Source: Camellia lanceoleosa (Eukaryota > Streptophyta > Magnoliopsida > Ericales > Theaceae). Taken from it: a stretch of 64,000 nt of DNA. The translations under genes and the position numbers were made by a program. The notes beneath the pieces were generated by a model. It saw nothing but the letters and a program-made list of their open reading frames with translations. It ran no database searches and was not told where the DNA came from. The stretch's first letter is position 1; each line of letters opens with the position of its first letter. The stretch covers positions 1-64,000 of the forward strand of contig CM045762.1 in assembly GCA_025200525.1 (NCBI GenBank), written 5' to 3'. Below are positions 44,990 to 56,050 of this stretch, one piece after another.

Positions 44990-45100
44990 GCCGACCGTCA
45001 GTTTTTAGTGCCGACCGGCACTTTATTTGTGCCGATGAACACCACATGCAGCCGGTGGCCGTTTGGAGCAGCCGGTGGTCACTCTCCTCAGCCGGTGGGG
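44990..45100 (+). promoter_or_regulatory. Phased 20-bp GC-rich repeat cluster inside LTR A
   Basis: Six units start at 44,990, 45,010, 45,031, 45,051, 45,071 and 45,091, the same 20/21/20/20/20 spacing as the cluster at 40,782. Units read GCCGACCGTC, GCCGACCGGC, GCCGATGAAC, then three of GCCGGTGG type. Confidence 0.75.
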
Positions 45101-46436
45101 TGATTCAGATCATTTGGAAGGCATCCCAGAGCTTTGGGAATTTTTGGAGGGACAGAGCAGCAAAAACAGAAGCAGCAGTGCTAGGGTATGGCTTTTTCGG
45201 GCAAGATGGATCGAGCACGCGTCATGCGCGCATCTCAAGGCAGGGCTAAGGCCCCATTGCATTTCATTTATTTGCTTTAATTTCAATATTTAGAATTTTG
45301 TAATAATTAATTTATTCGTTTATTTCTTTCGGGTCTGTATTATTTATTTATTTGGTCCCTCCGAGTGAGGGCAAAAATGTAATAAGTGTGTGTGAGTGGG
45401 TGTATGTCTTCCAATCCCCACTTCTTTCTATCCCTTTTATTTACTTGCTTACAATGGTAGATTAGGGCATTTTCAATTAGCATACCTTATGCAATGCATG
45501 CGTGCATTCATGCATTTGTTTACATGCACTGGGCTCGGTACATCATACAAACTGCATCGTATTTCCAATTCCCAAATTGAATACGTGTTACGTGAAACAT
45601 TTCACATGCCATGTTTAGGGTTAGCCGAGCCTACTCTAGATTGCATCTACGCCTGTGTTGCATTAGCCACTTAACATGAACTAGGTCATGCATGTTTGCT
45701 AACCGGGTTTTTGTTTTTGGCACGGAGTACTATGTAAGTTTTTATTGCCTTAGCATATCGCATGTGTGTGAATGTTTAACATGACAGTACGCTTGCCATG
45801 CGGCTAAATGCTTACATGATAAACTGTTTGTATGCCTGTGGGTGGAGGTTAGATTGCCTGAGTTGGAACAACTCGTTGAAATCCGAATTTTAGCCTACTT
45901 GCGAGTAGCAAAAACCAACACGTTTTTCGAGAAAAAACGGATATGCAATGTTTATTTCCAAATTAGGCAATCTAGTCTATACTTTTGTGTTGTGCGCATC
46001 ACATAGTAATTATAGGCTAATAATCGGAATAAGAACGCATAAAGTTTTCAAAAATGGATATCATGGTTAGTAGAGGCCGGTCTTCGGACCGGGCGAAAGG
46101 GGGTGCTCATAGCTGACCTTCCCCGATCGTACCCAAGCTCCCGAGCCAAGTCACTTTGGTGATGACGGACAAGTGGCCTTCGGCACCGAGTTAGGGTTTC
46201 CTAAATTCCCCATTTTAAAATATTTAGGTGGCGACTCTGTATCTGGCAAAGCAGTCCATGTTTGGCACTACTTTTCAAAAATTGTTTTCTCAAAACGATT
46301 TGCCAGAGGTGGACTCTTTGGTTCAGATTACGAACCGTAGCTTTTCAAACAAAAAAGCAGGAGAGTCCGAACTGTAGCGGAGGTCCCTCGCGGGCGTTGT
46401 TACAGACACTTTTCGCAACAAAAATATTTGGTCTCT

Positions 46437-46909
46437 AAGAAAGCATGGGTACCAATAAAAAAATTAAATTTTTATAGGTATGTTTCAAAATAAAATCCAA
46501 CAGTTATAGATGGTATCTCAACCGTGCATGTTTAAGGCATATGACTAGAAATAAAGCCATGTTCGCCACAATTCAATCAAAGGATGGTGGTTACGTAACT
46601 TTTGGTGACAATAGGAAAGGAAAAATCCTTGGTATAGGTAATATTGGTAAAAGTCCTTCTCCCATTATAAAAAATGTCTTACCTGTTGAAGGTTTGAAAC
46701 ATAACTTGTTTAGCATTAGTTAATTATGTGATAAAGGTAATAGAGTTATTTTTGAGGAGTCACACTGCACAATTAAAAGCATCACAGATAATAAAAGTTT
46801 GTTTATTGGTCATAGACATGAGAATGTAAACGTGTTTGACTTGCATAACTTATCTTCTCAATTTAATGTTAAATGCTTAACTGATATTAATGAAACTGGT
46901 TGGTTATGA
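46437..46909 (+). pseudogene. Ty1/copia protease/pre-integrase fragment
   Basis: The translation contains KKAWVPIKK, a decayed form of the WYLDSGCSRHMTG protease motif (YLNRACLRHMT, catalytic Asp lost), KDGGYVTFGDN, GIGNIGKSPSPIIKNV, VEGLKHNLFSIS, then a TAA where the family has Gln, and LCDKGNRVIFEESHC. This is the protease-to-GAG-pre-integrase boundary of plant copia polyproteins. It is truncated on both sides, on the left by LTR A after about 30 bp and on the right by a fold-back. Confidence 0.85.
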
Positions 46910-46964
46910 CATCACCTATGATGAGGTCAACCAACCAGTTTCATTAATAGCAGATAAGCATTTA
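46870..46964. repeat. Inverted repeat (fold-back) at the end of the copia fragment
   Basis: Arms 46,870-46,905 and 46,929-46,964 are 36 nt each and pair at 34 of 36 positions around a 23-nt centre. The first arm is copia coding sequence; the second is its inverted copy. Confidence 0.9.
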
Positions 46965-47105
46965 ATACGGCCAAAATCGCTCCGAACATCACATTTTTTG
47001 GGTTCTGGCGGGCGAGTTGGGCGGGTTGGGTGTCCAAGCCTTATGGGTCAACGCGGGTGGCGATTTGAGAAAGCCAACCCTCCTTTCAACCGACCCAACC
47101 TGCCA

Positions 47106-47164
<59 letters not shown>
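47106..47164 (+). repeat. (ATT)n microsatellite
   Basis: About 19 perfect ATT units follow a GGGT-rich stretch (46,999-47,100) that looks like the end of an unidentified retroposed or repeat sequence. Poly-Asn and poly-Leu frames across it are spurious. Confidence 0.95.
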
Positions 47165-47181
47165 CCAGGTTCCAAACCAAA

Positions 47182-48512
47182 TGTAACACCCCTAAATTTA
47201 TAAACCTTTATACAATTAATATTATTAAATATTCTCCTCATATTATCAATTGAATCCATTTCACATGAATTAACACATTAAAGAAAATATTGTCTTTCTC
47301 ATTAAATTTCTCATAAGGGCTTACATTTATGTACTGTACTAGTAAGATTTGAGAATTTAACAATACATAGGAATAAGAGAAAATACAATGAAATGCCCTA
47401 AGGGATTACACCTTTCAAAGCAAGGGCCTTGATTACACATAAGGGGAACATTTTCCTAAACAGGTAAGGTCGATAGCTGTAAACACATATACATCCAAGG
47501 AGCCACAGTGTTCCATCGCAAGTCTCCACAAGATCGCCAATGGAGTGGAATCACTTCATCAAGAACTGAAAGTTTTCTTAGATTTGGGATGAGCAATTGC
47601 CCAATAGAAATACTATTAACAGGGTATATATATATATGATTGAAATGCATATGATCATGCTATGCACACACCATGATAAAATTCGTGTTTTACGCTTTTT
47701 AAAATCAATGATGTTCAATGCACACTTTCCATTCAAAACTCGTCATCAAGAACGGGGCAATAGATACACAATGACGTCCCAAGCAAAAGCAGCAAAACCA
47801 CGCATATATGTATATATATATATATATATATTTGTATACTGAAAATATCCCCATAGTTGCTAGCTATTAATATGGCAGGGCGATAGGCACCCAAAATCAT
47901 TCATTTTTCGACTTTCACCAGCTATTAATACGGCAGGATCAGTGGACATCCAAAATATTTCCCCACATTCGTCCGGCAATAAGCTCAAGACAAGGAAATT
48001 GGACACCTTGACTCCCCCATGGGTACCAATACAATACACAACCATTTTCAAAACCCACCTCAACTACTCGGGCTCATACGCTATTTACCCCCTTTCAACA
48101 TCTTTCAAAACCGAAGAGATCGTAACAATTGTGAGATGAAATTATGTAATGTAATGCAATGCATGAATTTGTAAACATTTCAATTGCCTAAGATCCATTC
48201 ATTGGTAAACATATAAATCTTAACACAGTTCATTCAATGCTTCAATAAAGAATTAATATAACCAATAATCAAAAGATTTCCAATTTTCACAATCTCAACA
48301 ATATCCCTGTTTCCTTCATTTCAATATGAAATTCCAAAACAACTCAAAAATCAACCTTTATACACATTTCTACTAAACATCATCTCAATTCCATGATTCA
48401 AGGTCCAATTGAATAAAACTTAATCTTTTGAAGAAAATTGAGAAGTTAGGGTTTGGGCAAAATTAGGACGTTTCTCTCATTTATGTTTCCAACACAAATA
48501 CTCATCATAAAC
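47182..48512 (+). mobile_element. Probable gypsy-type LTR fragment
   Basis: It starts TGTAACACCCC, a common LTR start of plant chromoviruses, immediately after CCAAA. It is AT-rich and noncoding, with a (TA)n tract at about 47,810-47,832 and two related stretches, GCTATTAATATGGCAGG (47,863) and GCTATTAATACGGCAGG (47,921). It ends where integrase sequence of element B begins. The right LTR boundary is not visible, so this rests on the start motif and layout. Confidence 0.4.
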
Positions 48513-49516
48513 AGCAGAGCACTTGCTCATAGAGCTATATCACAGGGACTCTGGTGGCCTTACATGTAGAAAGATACTAAAGCCTATGTAAGGAAGTGCG
48601 AAAAGTGTCAAAATTTTGCACCCTTGATACACCAGCCTGCTGGAGACTTGAATCCAATATCCAGCCCTGAGCCACTTTCCTAGTGGAGCATGGATCTTAT
48701 TGGGCAACTGCACAGAGGAAGTTCCTGCTTATGCCAACTGACTACTTTACGAAATGGGTGGAGGTTGAACCCCTAGCCAATATCCGAGATGTGGATGTGA
48801 AAAGCTTCATCTAGAAAAACATAATCACTAGGTTTGGGATCCCCAGAGCCATTGTGGCAGACAATGGCACCCGGTTTGACATCAAGTTGATCAAGAACTT
48901 CTACGCGAAATACAAGATTAATAACTATTATTCCACTTCCAGTTTCCCCTAGAGCAATGGTCAAGCCGAGGTATCCTACAAGATCATCTTGGACGGAATC
49001 AAGAAAAGATTGGAAGCTGCCAAGGGCAAGTGGGTGGAGGAATAGCCCAATGTCCTATGGGCATATCAAATGATGCTGAGAAGATCTACAAGAGAGTCTC
49101 CTTTTGCCATGGCTTATGGCACTAAGGCAGTAATACCATTTGAGATCAACATCCCTGGAATCGGAACCCAGTGAGTGCAGAATGAAACAAATGAGGCATT
49201 TCTTATCCGAGATCTAGACCTAATCGAAGAAAGAAGGGAAAGAGAATCAATTCAGCTAGGTGCACACCAGCAGCAACTTGCTAGGGCATATAACAAGAAG
49301 GTTAATCCTAGGGAGTTTCATATTGGAGACCTCGTCCTAGGAAAAGTGGTCGGCAATAAGAAAAATCCCAAGGAAGGCAAGCTTAGCCCAAACTGGGAAG
49401 GACCATACCTCATCATCTCGGTCGCAAGCAATAGTGCTTACCGGCTTGAAGACACTGATGGCAAAGAGCTGCCAAGACCATAGAATACCAGCAATTTGAA
49501 ATTTTTCTACCATTGA
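48513..49516 (+). pseudogene. pol: Integrase of a second Tat-like element (element B), decayed
   Basis: Readable order: RALAHRAISQG, the zinc-finger half CEKCQ (about 48,598), WSMDLIG (first catalytic Asp, about 48,690), a frame shift near 48,715, DYFTKWVEVEPLA, ADNGTRFD (second Asp, about 48,863), SNGQAEVSYK (Glu, about 48,968), and the C-terminal GDLVLGKVVGNKKN and PNWEGPYLI modules. Internal stops are six TAG and one TGA, mostly at codons where the family has CAG or TGG. It is not the same subfamily as element A integrase (SNGQAEV here versus TNGAVEAANK). Everything upstream of the zinc finger is missing. Confidence 0.88.
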
Positions 49517-49719
49517 TTTTTGTTTTTCAATTTTTTTTTTCTCTATGTAAAGGATTATTAGCGAAGTATTAATAAAATACTAGTATCGATTTTGTTTCTT
49601 ACAAAACATTGTTGAAATTTATGATTGTGAGGAAATACTGAGAAAGTCTTAAGGCAATGTTCTCACGGTGAACAAGGCGATTAACTTAGACTTGCCATAG
49701 GTGGTAGAGTTGAACTAAG

Positions 49720-50732
49720 TCAACGATGTTTAGATGGATCAAACATCAACGCGACTGAACCTCGGTGCTTTCGGTTGCGTGTTCTGCCAGCAGGAGCGTT
49801 AGGCGGTCGGTGTTGGTGTTGTGATGGAAGAATCAGTTGAGATGGAACATAAGTGGATGGCTTATTCACTGGATTAGACGTTGATGCCTGATCTAGCCTT
49901 GGTGAAGATGTGGCTTGTTGAGTTGAAGTAGATGGTGGAGTTTTTCTTCTTCTGGGGACGTCGAGGAGCAGAGATCGATATGTTGGCATGTAGTTTAGGA
50001 GGATGGGGGCCTTGTGAATGTCAATAAGCAAGCCGAGAAGCCAAATAAGATCGGCTAGAGACGTATGTCTGCCGAAAATTCTTCAGTGACTGAGGAAGAA
50101 CTGCAAAGAACAACAAGAAAAACATTAGAATATCAAATATAAGTAAATTTATAAGCATTAAAAGGAACATGGGACTTTGCGATGACTAAGTCCTTACCCT
50201 CATCTTCCCTAAAAACTCCTTGGCGCAATGGGAAGAGATGAAGATCATCATCTGGAGCAAACTCCCAAGTTTTTGAGACAATCAAATAGTCATCCCCAGC
50301 TCCATTATTGGAGTCGGGAATATTGGCTACCAATTTGTACTTGGTGAACCTCGGTTTCAGATAGTAGGTGTAGCCACTTTTGGATTTAAGGCTACACATA
50401 GTGTAGCAATATTGGAGGTCGGACAGGGTGATTCTAGCCTTTTGTCGGCGTGCCAACTTGGTAACACTGTTGATGACCCTAAAAGTGTTAACGACTAATT
50501 GCATGGGGTAGAGTTTATAGAAATGGAGGAGCTCTCTGAAAAAGATGTCAAAGGGAAATCTAATTCCACCCTCAATGATGGACACTACTGGAAATGGCAT
50601 GTAAGTCTCTCCTGGCAGCATGGAGTCCTCTTTTCCAGCCAACCTAAGATGAACATTGGTTGGAATGTCGAACTCCTGACGGAAGTATTCTAGTTTACTT
50701 GGGGAATCTACCCTCCACTTAAACATGCCCAT
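49720..50732 (-). pseudogene. Antisense gene of element B, putative gypsy-type transposase domain
   Basis: Exon 1 reads 50,732 to about 50,198. It has the pattern FDIPTNVHLRL, IEGGIRFPFDIFFRELL, MQLVVNTFRVINSV and WEFAPDDDLHLFPL, resembling the Pfam family called transposase (putative), gypsy type (PF04195-like). The frame is open further out (VKFTLVEIMGMFKWRVDSPS), so the true start may lie upstream of 50,732. A GT-AG intron (GGGTAAGG donor near 50,197; TTTGCAG acceptor at 50,101) leads into exon 2, which needs one frame shift to join LIWLLGLLIDIHKAPILLN and a Pro/Ser/Thr-rich basic tail ending at 49,720. Like the antisense gene of element A it faces the integrase gene. Its role is unknown. 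Confidence 0.65.
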
Positions 50733-50789
50733 GATCTCGACTAGGGTGAATTTGACATGGTTTACTGTGGAAAAGTGGTGAGGATGGGT

Positions 50790-51512
50790 TTGAGGATCTC
50801 GGTAAAACCCTAAAAAGTGCTAGGGTGAAGATTTTAGGGATCTAAGGGAGGTTTTTGGGCAATACTTGTTTCATTTTTTCCTAAGAATGGTTTCTAACAA
50901 GTTCCAATCCTAAATCTATGAAAGAGTAAAGGAGAAATGCAAGAATAGGAGGCAGGAATATGGAAATAAGCAAAGAAAACAGAAAAAACAAGATTAAAAA
51001 TCGAAACAAAGCAAAGAAAGGGCACAGTTATGGTCAGTGCAATGGCGTGCATTCAAGAAGATGTCAAAGTATGAACAAGTGATTCGAAAACACAGAAACA
51101 CAACCAGAGGCAATAACAAATTTGTAAACATCGAGTCTTAATATCTAAGTGATTGAGTGGAGAGCAGTGTACAAGAAATGTGGACAAAATAAAGAACATG
51201 ATGAACACTGAACACGTCAGGGCAAAAAATGTGTAGAACAAAGGATTTGAATGTAGGTACAAATGCAATAGCAAAACCAATGCATGCATAGATATGAGTA
51301 GATAGTATGAGAAATCTACTAAAGAACAATAAGAAACCGAAGCAAAGTAGAAAGGGATTCAGGAACTTACAGAATAAGGTCGAGGAGTTAGACGCTAGAA
51401 TGAAATTCGTCAGAGTCAGACAACGCCCTTAATAGGAACGGAATGGGTGAATGCTCACTGGAAGTGATGAATAGCAACGGTTGTAGAGAGCTTGAAGGAA
51501 TAGCAATGGAGG
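50790..51512. other. AT-rich stretch between elements B and C
   Basis: I recognise no gene or repeat here. Up to about 50,860 it could be the 5' leader of the element B antisense gene (minus strand). Confidence 0.4.
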
Positions 51513-52830
51513 TGTAGCTTGCTTTTCGTGCTCCTCTCGGATACGATTAGCCCTACAATTCGGACTCCCGTGGTTCTGAATCTAATTTCACAAGTGCAAT
51601 CTGAAATAGATAAACACAAATGAGTCCAAATCCGGCAAATCTTTTGAAAAATCAATTTTGAATTAAAAATGTCAAAAATGGACTGCATTGCCAGATTACA
51701 GAGTTACCACCTAAATATTTTTGGAAAATTTAGAAAACCCATGACTTGTGCCAAAGGTCACTTATCCGTCATCACCAAGAGTGTCTCGGCTCGAGAACTT
51801 AGGTATGAGAGGGAAAGCTCATGAATTGAGGACCCCACTCATCCGATCAAAGATCGGCCTCAACTAATCATGATGTGATTCTTATTTACATTATATGCTC
51901 TTGTTCCGATTATTATGCTAACTTACTATGCGTTGCACACAAGTATAGACTAATTTGCAAAATTTGAAACACTTTGATTTTATGTTTGTGTGAATTTTTT
52001 TTTGAATATGTACCACTTAAAAAAAGTGACCTCATATGTACATTTGATCAAACTATCCCAAGTTAAGCAATTAGCTTTCATCCACAGGCATCCAAACAGG
52101 TGTATCACGTAAGCACTTAGCCTCAGGGAAAACATGCTCGTCATGGCAACAATCACACATGCGATGTGTTAAAACACAAAAATACTTATCCCAATGTCCG
52201 AGGCAAGCCAAAAGAGAGAAAATAGTTAGAAAAAATACATGATCCTAACTAATGCAACATGACTAATGCAACACATGCAATATGCAATTAAATAGTCTCG
52301 GCTACTAATATGGCATATGAATCAATTTGATAGCATGCGGTTTAAGCACATTTCACAGGAGTAATAAATAACAATGTGAGTTAGGGTGATGAGCCGAACC
52401 CTATGCATGCGAGACAAATGGATGCAAATCATGGAAAATGCTAAAAGAAACATGATGTTCTATTCTATCCATCATAAGCAAGTAAATAAAAGGGAGAAAG
52501 AGATGGGGATTGGAAGACATACACATTATTACACATTTTTCCCTCGCGCAGGAGGGTCCGAATAAATGTCCTAACTAATTACTATGAATTAACTAACTAT
52601 TACAATACCAAAATAAATGAATCAACTATTCTAGCTAATTATTTACAAGTTAGAACCAATTAATTAATTACAACACATAATTAATTACAAGATACTAACT
52701 AACGAGCCACAAGGAGGAATTTCTCATGCATGAAATACGGATTTACCGTTGCCAGAATGATGTTGTTTTGTAGTAAAAAAATTGCATTGTTTTTCACCTC
52801 AGCCTCTGCTCTGTTCTACAGGAAAAAGGA

Positions 52831-52910
52831 CACTGCCTGGCTGAAAAAGGTAGCTGGCCGGCCAAAAGAAGTGGTCAGCCGTACAGTAATGTGGCCGGCC
52901 GGCCACTAAT
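52831..52910 (-). promoter_or_regulatory. Phased GC-rich repeat cluster deep inside LTR C
   Basis: Units start at about 52,831, 52,850, 52,871 and 52,891. The best is GTGGCCGGCCGGCCACTAAT, whose core is a perfect 16-base palindrome. It may correspond to the 44,990 cluster of LTR A. Confidence 0.65.
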
Positions 52911-54090
52911 GTTTGGTACTACCCTACTGCAACAAGCATGAAACAAAGGACAAACAAAGTATTCTCAGGGGATGTTTGTCCACCTTGCCTCTCCTTATCA
53001 TTAAACAGATCAAAGAAGGGGTAGGCATGATTCACAAACCATCAATTGACTCAACTTCATTGCGTGATGATTATGGATCAAGGGACAAAAGCTTAATAAA
53101 CCATTATCATCACAAGAAAGTATGAAATGGCTCAAAACTCAATGGGTTCAATTAACGTTTGATTGAACCCCAAACCATTTTATTATCTTGTCACCTCTTA
53201 GTCCAATTTTATTACCTTTTTTAATTACCTTTCCATTCATTAGTCATTTTAGTCCAATAATGAAGATTAAGTCCACTAATGGAGAGGAGCGTCAAACAAA
53301 GGGTTGTTTTGGGCATAAGAGAGAGGTCATGCCTTTGGTAATGAACCTCTGAAGAGATTAAACTATTAAATAAGGAATTCTCTTTCTCAAACTTAAACAA
53401 CACTTATTTGAAACAACTCTCAAAGCAATAAAAACAACCAATGAGGGCTATTACACTACAAGCATACTATACAAAGCATAAATGAAATGGACAACCAAAA
53501 ACAGTCACACACACGCACACAAAAAAAAATTTGAAATTCTAAGAGAAAAGCTTGAAAAAGTTAGCTAAAATAACAAGGACATGAAGCTAGTAAACATGCA
53601 CAAGAAGGGGAGGCTAACCCCTCCATTTTTGGGACTTCAAAACCACATTTTTAGCCTCTGAAATTCAGTGGTAAAAAGCTCAAAAAAAGTTGATGAAGAG
53701 ATGGGAAACACAAGGGCAAAAGCTTGAAATACAAGATACAACAAAGGGTAGTCCACCCTTTTACCTTGGATAGCTTTTAACCATAAGTTTCAGCCCATAA
53801 AAACAATTGAAAAATAGCCCAAAAATAGCAAGAAAAAATAAGAAAGAAATAGTGTAAAAGAGCCAAGAGCTATGCCTCTTGAAGAGGAGTGATCCTTTGA
53901 GTTATAAACTACCAATTTCTCACCCTCAAGAGCTAATATTCAAGCTCAATAACCTCAACAAAAAACTTAAAATTTGGTTTAGGAAGTCTAGGTGAGGTGT
54001 GTTTAGGTTGCAAGGTAGAGAGAGATATTTTTTTTCAAGAATTTTCCTTCCCCAAAATTTACTAACCTAATTTTATGAGAGGCAGTCAAG

Positions 54091-54098
54091 TATATATA
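54091..54098 (-). promoter_or_regulatory. TATA box of LTR C
   Basis: TATATATA, in TTTCTATATATACTTG on the minus strand, lies about 375 bp into the LTR, comparable to the TATA box 300 bp into LTR A. Confidence 0.55.
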
Positions 54099-54210
54099 GA
54101 AAATTATGTTACTCCCTCAGAAATATCAGTATAGAAACAGCTGATGCAGTACATGTACCTGTGAAGACAGCTGGCACAGCTAGCAGAAAATATCTATTTT
54201 GCCGGAACAA

Positions 54211-54300
54211 GTGGCCGGCTAGCCACTAAGGGGACGGTCGTACACTCATTTGTGGCCAGCCGACCACTAAGTGGCCTGCAGGCCTCTAGGTGGTCAAGCT
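54211..54300 (-). promoter_or_regulatory. Phased GC-rich repeat cluster upstream of LTR C TATA box
   Basis: Units start at 54,211, 54,231, 54,252, 54,271 and 54,290 (spacing 19-21 bp). The first, GTGGCCGGCTAGCCACTAAG, contains a perfect inverted repeat of AGTGGCTAG type; the third is GTGGCCAGCCGACCACTAA. The cluster lies between the LTR start and its TATA box, where U3 enhancers normally sit. Confidence 0.7.
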
Positions 54301-54474
54301 TGGAAAAATGTTGTTTTGGTCCAAAAGTCGTGCAAGTTTTTAGGTTTCTAAGGCTCAAAACCGATGCTTCCTGCTGAGGAAATCGAGCGTTTAACAAGCA
54401 TATAAATCATCATTGGGTGATCAATTGGTGCCATCCAAGTCCTAAGGGCAGTAAAAAATGGGGTGTCTACAATT

Positions 54475-54484
54475 GCCCCTCTTT
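54475..54484 (-). promoter_or_regulatory. Polypurine tract of element C
   Basis: AAAGAGGGGC on the minus strand lies three bases before the TGTAGACACC LTR start, matching element A. Confidence 0.7.
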
Positions 54485-54784
54485 GACAGAGCTCAAAGTC
54501 ATGAAATGACATGAGTGAATGTCAAAGCCCAGAGATGACCCCTTTTGACAAGGCCGTAATACTTGGGCAAACAATCAAGGCATAAAATTAAATTGGCTGA
54601 ACCCAAGGGTTTCCTATGTATCCCTTTGCAAGGAATCAGACCAACATAGTTCAGGGGCAAAATACAAAATGATACATATGATGAAATGCAACAGTAGAGA
54701 ATACAAACGAGCATACCACTCGACAATTATGAGAATGAGATTCAAGGCAATACAACAATTGAAATCAATAAACAAGAGCAATCT

Positions 54785-55515
54785 TAATTACACTTCCGTG
54801 CATAAGAAACAATCCCAACTACACCCTCGTACAGAAAGGTTAACAAGAGATGAGCCCAAACTACTCTTCCGCATAGAAAGGTGAGAAACAAACCAAACTA
54901 CACTACTGCGTAGAGTGGTTAACAAGAAACAATCCTAACTACATTTCCACATAGAAAGGAACAAAACACCCAAACTACACTACTACGTAGAGGGGTACAA
55001 GAACGAGCCAAGCTACACTTCCGCGTAGCGCGGAACAAGGGTAACCAAACTACACTACCGTGTAGCACGGTGATCCTAACTACACTTCCGTGTAGAGCGG
55101 ATGACAAAAATGACCCAAACTACACTACCGTGTAGAGAGGTAATCCTAACTACTCTTCCACGTAGAGAGGATAACAGTAAACCAGGCTACACTTCTGCGT
55201 AGCGAGGAACAAAAAAAACCAAACTACACTATCGTGTAGCACAGTGATCCTAACTACACTTCCGGGTAGAGAGGATAACAAAACCAACCAAGCCACACTA
55301 CTGCATGGTGAGATAATCCTAACTACACTTTCGCATAGTGAGGTGACCCCTAACTAAACTTCCGCATAAAGAGGAGCAAAACAACCCAAACTACACTACG
55401 TAGAGATGACAAGAGCAAACCAAGCCACACTACCGCATAGCATGACTATCCTAACTACACTTCCGCGTAGAGAGGACAAGAATGACAAACCAAACCACAC
55501 TTCTGCGCAGCAAGG
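54785..55515 (-). repeat. Tandem repeat, about 35 bp x 21, with hairpin units
   Basis: Units carry AACTACACTTCCGCGTAG or ACTACACTACCGTGTAG, in which CTAC and GTAG can pair as a short stem. Spacing alternates near 30 and 40 bp, suggesting a ~70-bp dimer. It occupies the same place relative to LTR C as the 58-bp repeat does in element A, but the two sequences are unrelated. Confidence 0.88.
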
Positions 55516-56050
55516 TTTAGAAACAAAAACCCAAATCACATTCACGTGACAATGGTGGACACCAAAATTAAAAAGCACGATGCACATGAATACGACACAA
55601 TGCGATGTAATAGAAAATCAGTACGATGACAACGCATGTTCTATGCAACATAATAGATAACCGACATAAGATGTAATGCATGTTCTATGCAAACAGGATA
55701 AGTATATGAGTTATGATGCAACGTGTACATGCAGCGTAAGAGGTATGTGAGAATGCATATTCTATGCAAAAAGATATGTGAATCGAAAAGATGGACAAAA
55801 GCGATGTTCGACAACGACCTCCAACTTACCTCTTGGAGGCTCTGCAAAATGCTCAAAATGGATACAACTTGCTCACGTTTGAAATCGGGGCACATTCATG
55901 CACCGGAGACACACCGAGAAGTGGAATAGTGCAACTGGAACACAATTTCAGGATCCTCAAAAATTGTGCCAGCTTCAAATACTTCAATTCTTCTTCCTAG
56001 ACCCAAAACAGGACCTCCCATACACTGATTAAGCAAGAGGGCAACAAAAA
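55516..56050. other. Element C interior with short degenerate repeats
   Basis: GCATGTTCTATGCAA or close forms recur near 55,633, 55,678 and 55,755, each a partial palindrome of GCAT type. No coding sequence is convincing. Confidence 0.5.

Larger units (their letters stand above)
35559..46404 (+). mobile_element. Element A: Tat/Retand-type Ty3/gypsy retrotransposon, 5' truncated by the telomere
   Basis: Order on the + strand: RT, RNase H, second RNase H, integrase, an antisense gene (40,668 to 39,380, minus), a tandem repeat (41,669-42,345), a polypurine tract (42,775-42,783) and a 3' LTR (42,788-46,404). Extra antisense ORFs between pol and the right LTR, and an amplified tandem repeat in the same interval, are described features of Retand and other Tat elements. 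Missing here are the 5' LTR, primer-binding site, gag and protease, all lost where the telomere array joins. The target-site duplication cannot be tested because the left end is gone; the five bases after the LTR are GACAC. Confidence 0.85.
42788..46404 (+). repeat. 3' LTR of element A (3,617 bp)
   Basis: It begins TGTAGACACCCC and ends GGGCGTTGTTACA, giving TG...CA ends. The start follows the polypurine tract, and most of its length has an inverted relative at 54,471-51,513. Inside are a palindrome (42,965-42,991), a TATA box (43,088), a phased GC-rich cluster (44,990-45,100), and near the end a TTTAGGTGGCGACTCTG segment (46,223-46,239) conserved in the other LTR. No coding sequence in it is convincing. 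The right boundary is inferred from the TACA end and the change to copia sequence at about 46,437. Confidence 0.8.
51513..54471 (-). repeat. LTR of element C
   Basis: It begins at 54,471 with TGTAGACACCCC on the minus strand, directly after AAAGAGGGGCAAT. Homology to LTR A is clear at the start, and near the end in ATATTTAGGTGG, AACTCTGTA, GATTTGCC and GGAGTCCGAA. The last ~45 bases diverge, so the end at 51,513 (TACA on the minus strand) is a guess. Long AT-rich stretches within it contain no gene. Confidence 0.65.

Noticed and set aside
43100..46000. Several 60-120 codon frames inside LTR A
   Set aside because: They are short, unsupported by homology, and not kept in LTR C.
46890..47253. 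Poly-Asn, poly-Ile and poly-Leu frames
   Set aside because: They are translations of the (ATT)n microsatellite.
54785..55515. CRISPR-like array
   Set aside because: Units and spacers both vary, spacing is irregular, units form part of a plant retroelement, and no cas genes are present.
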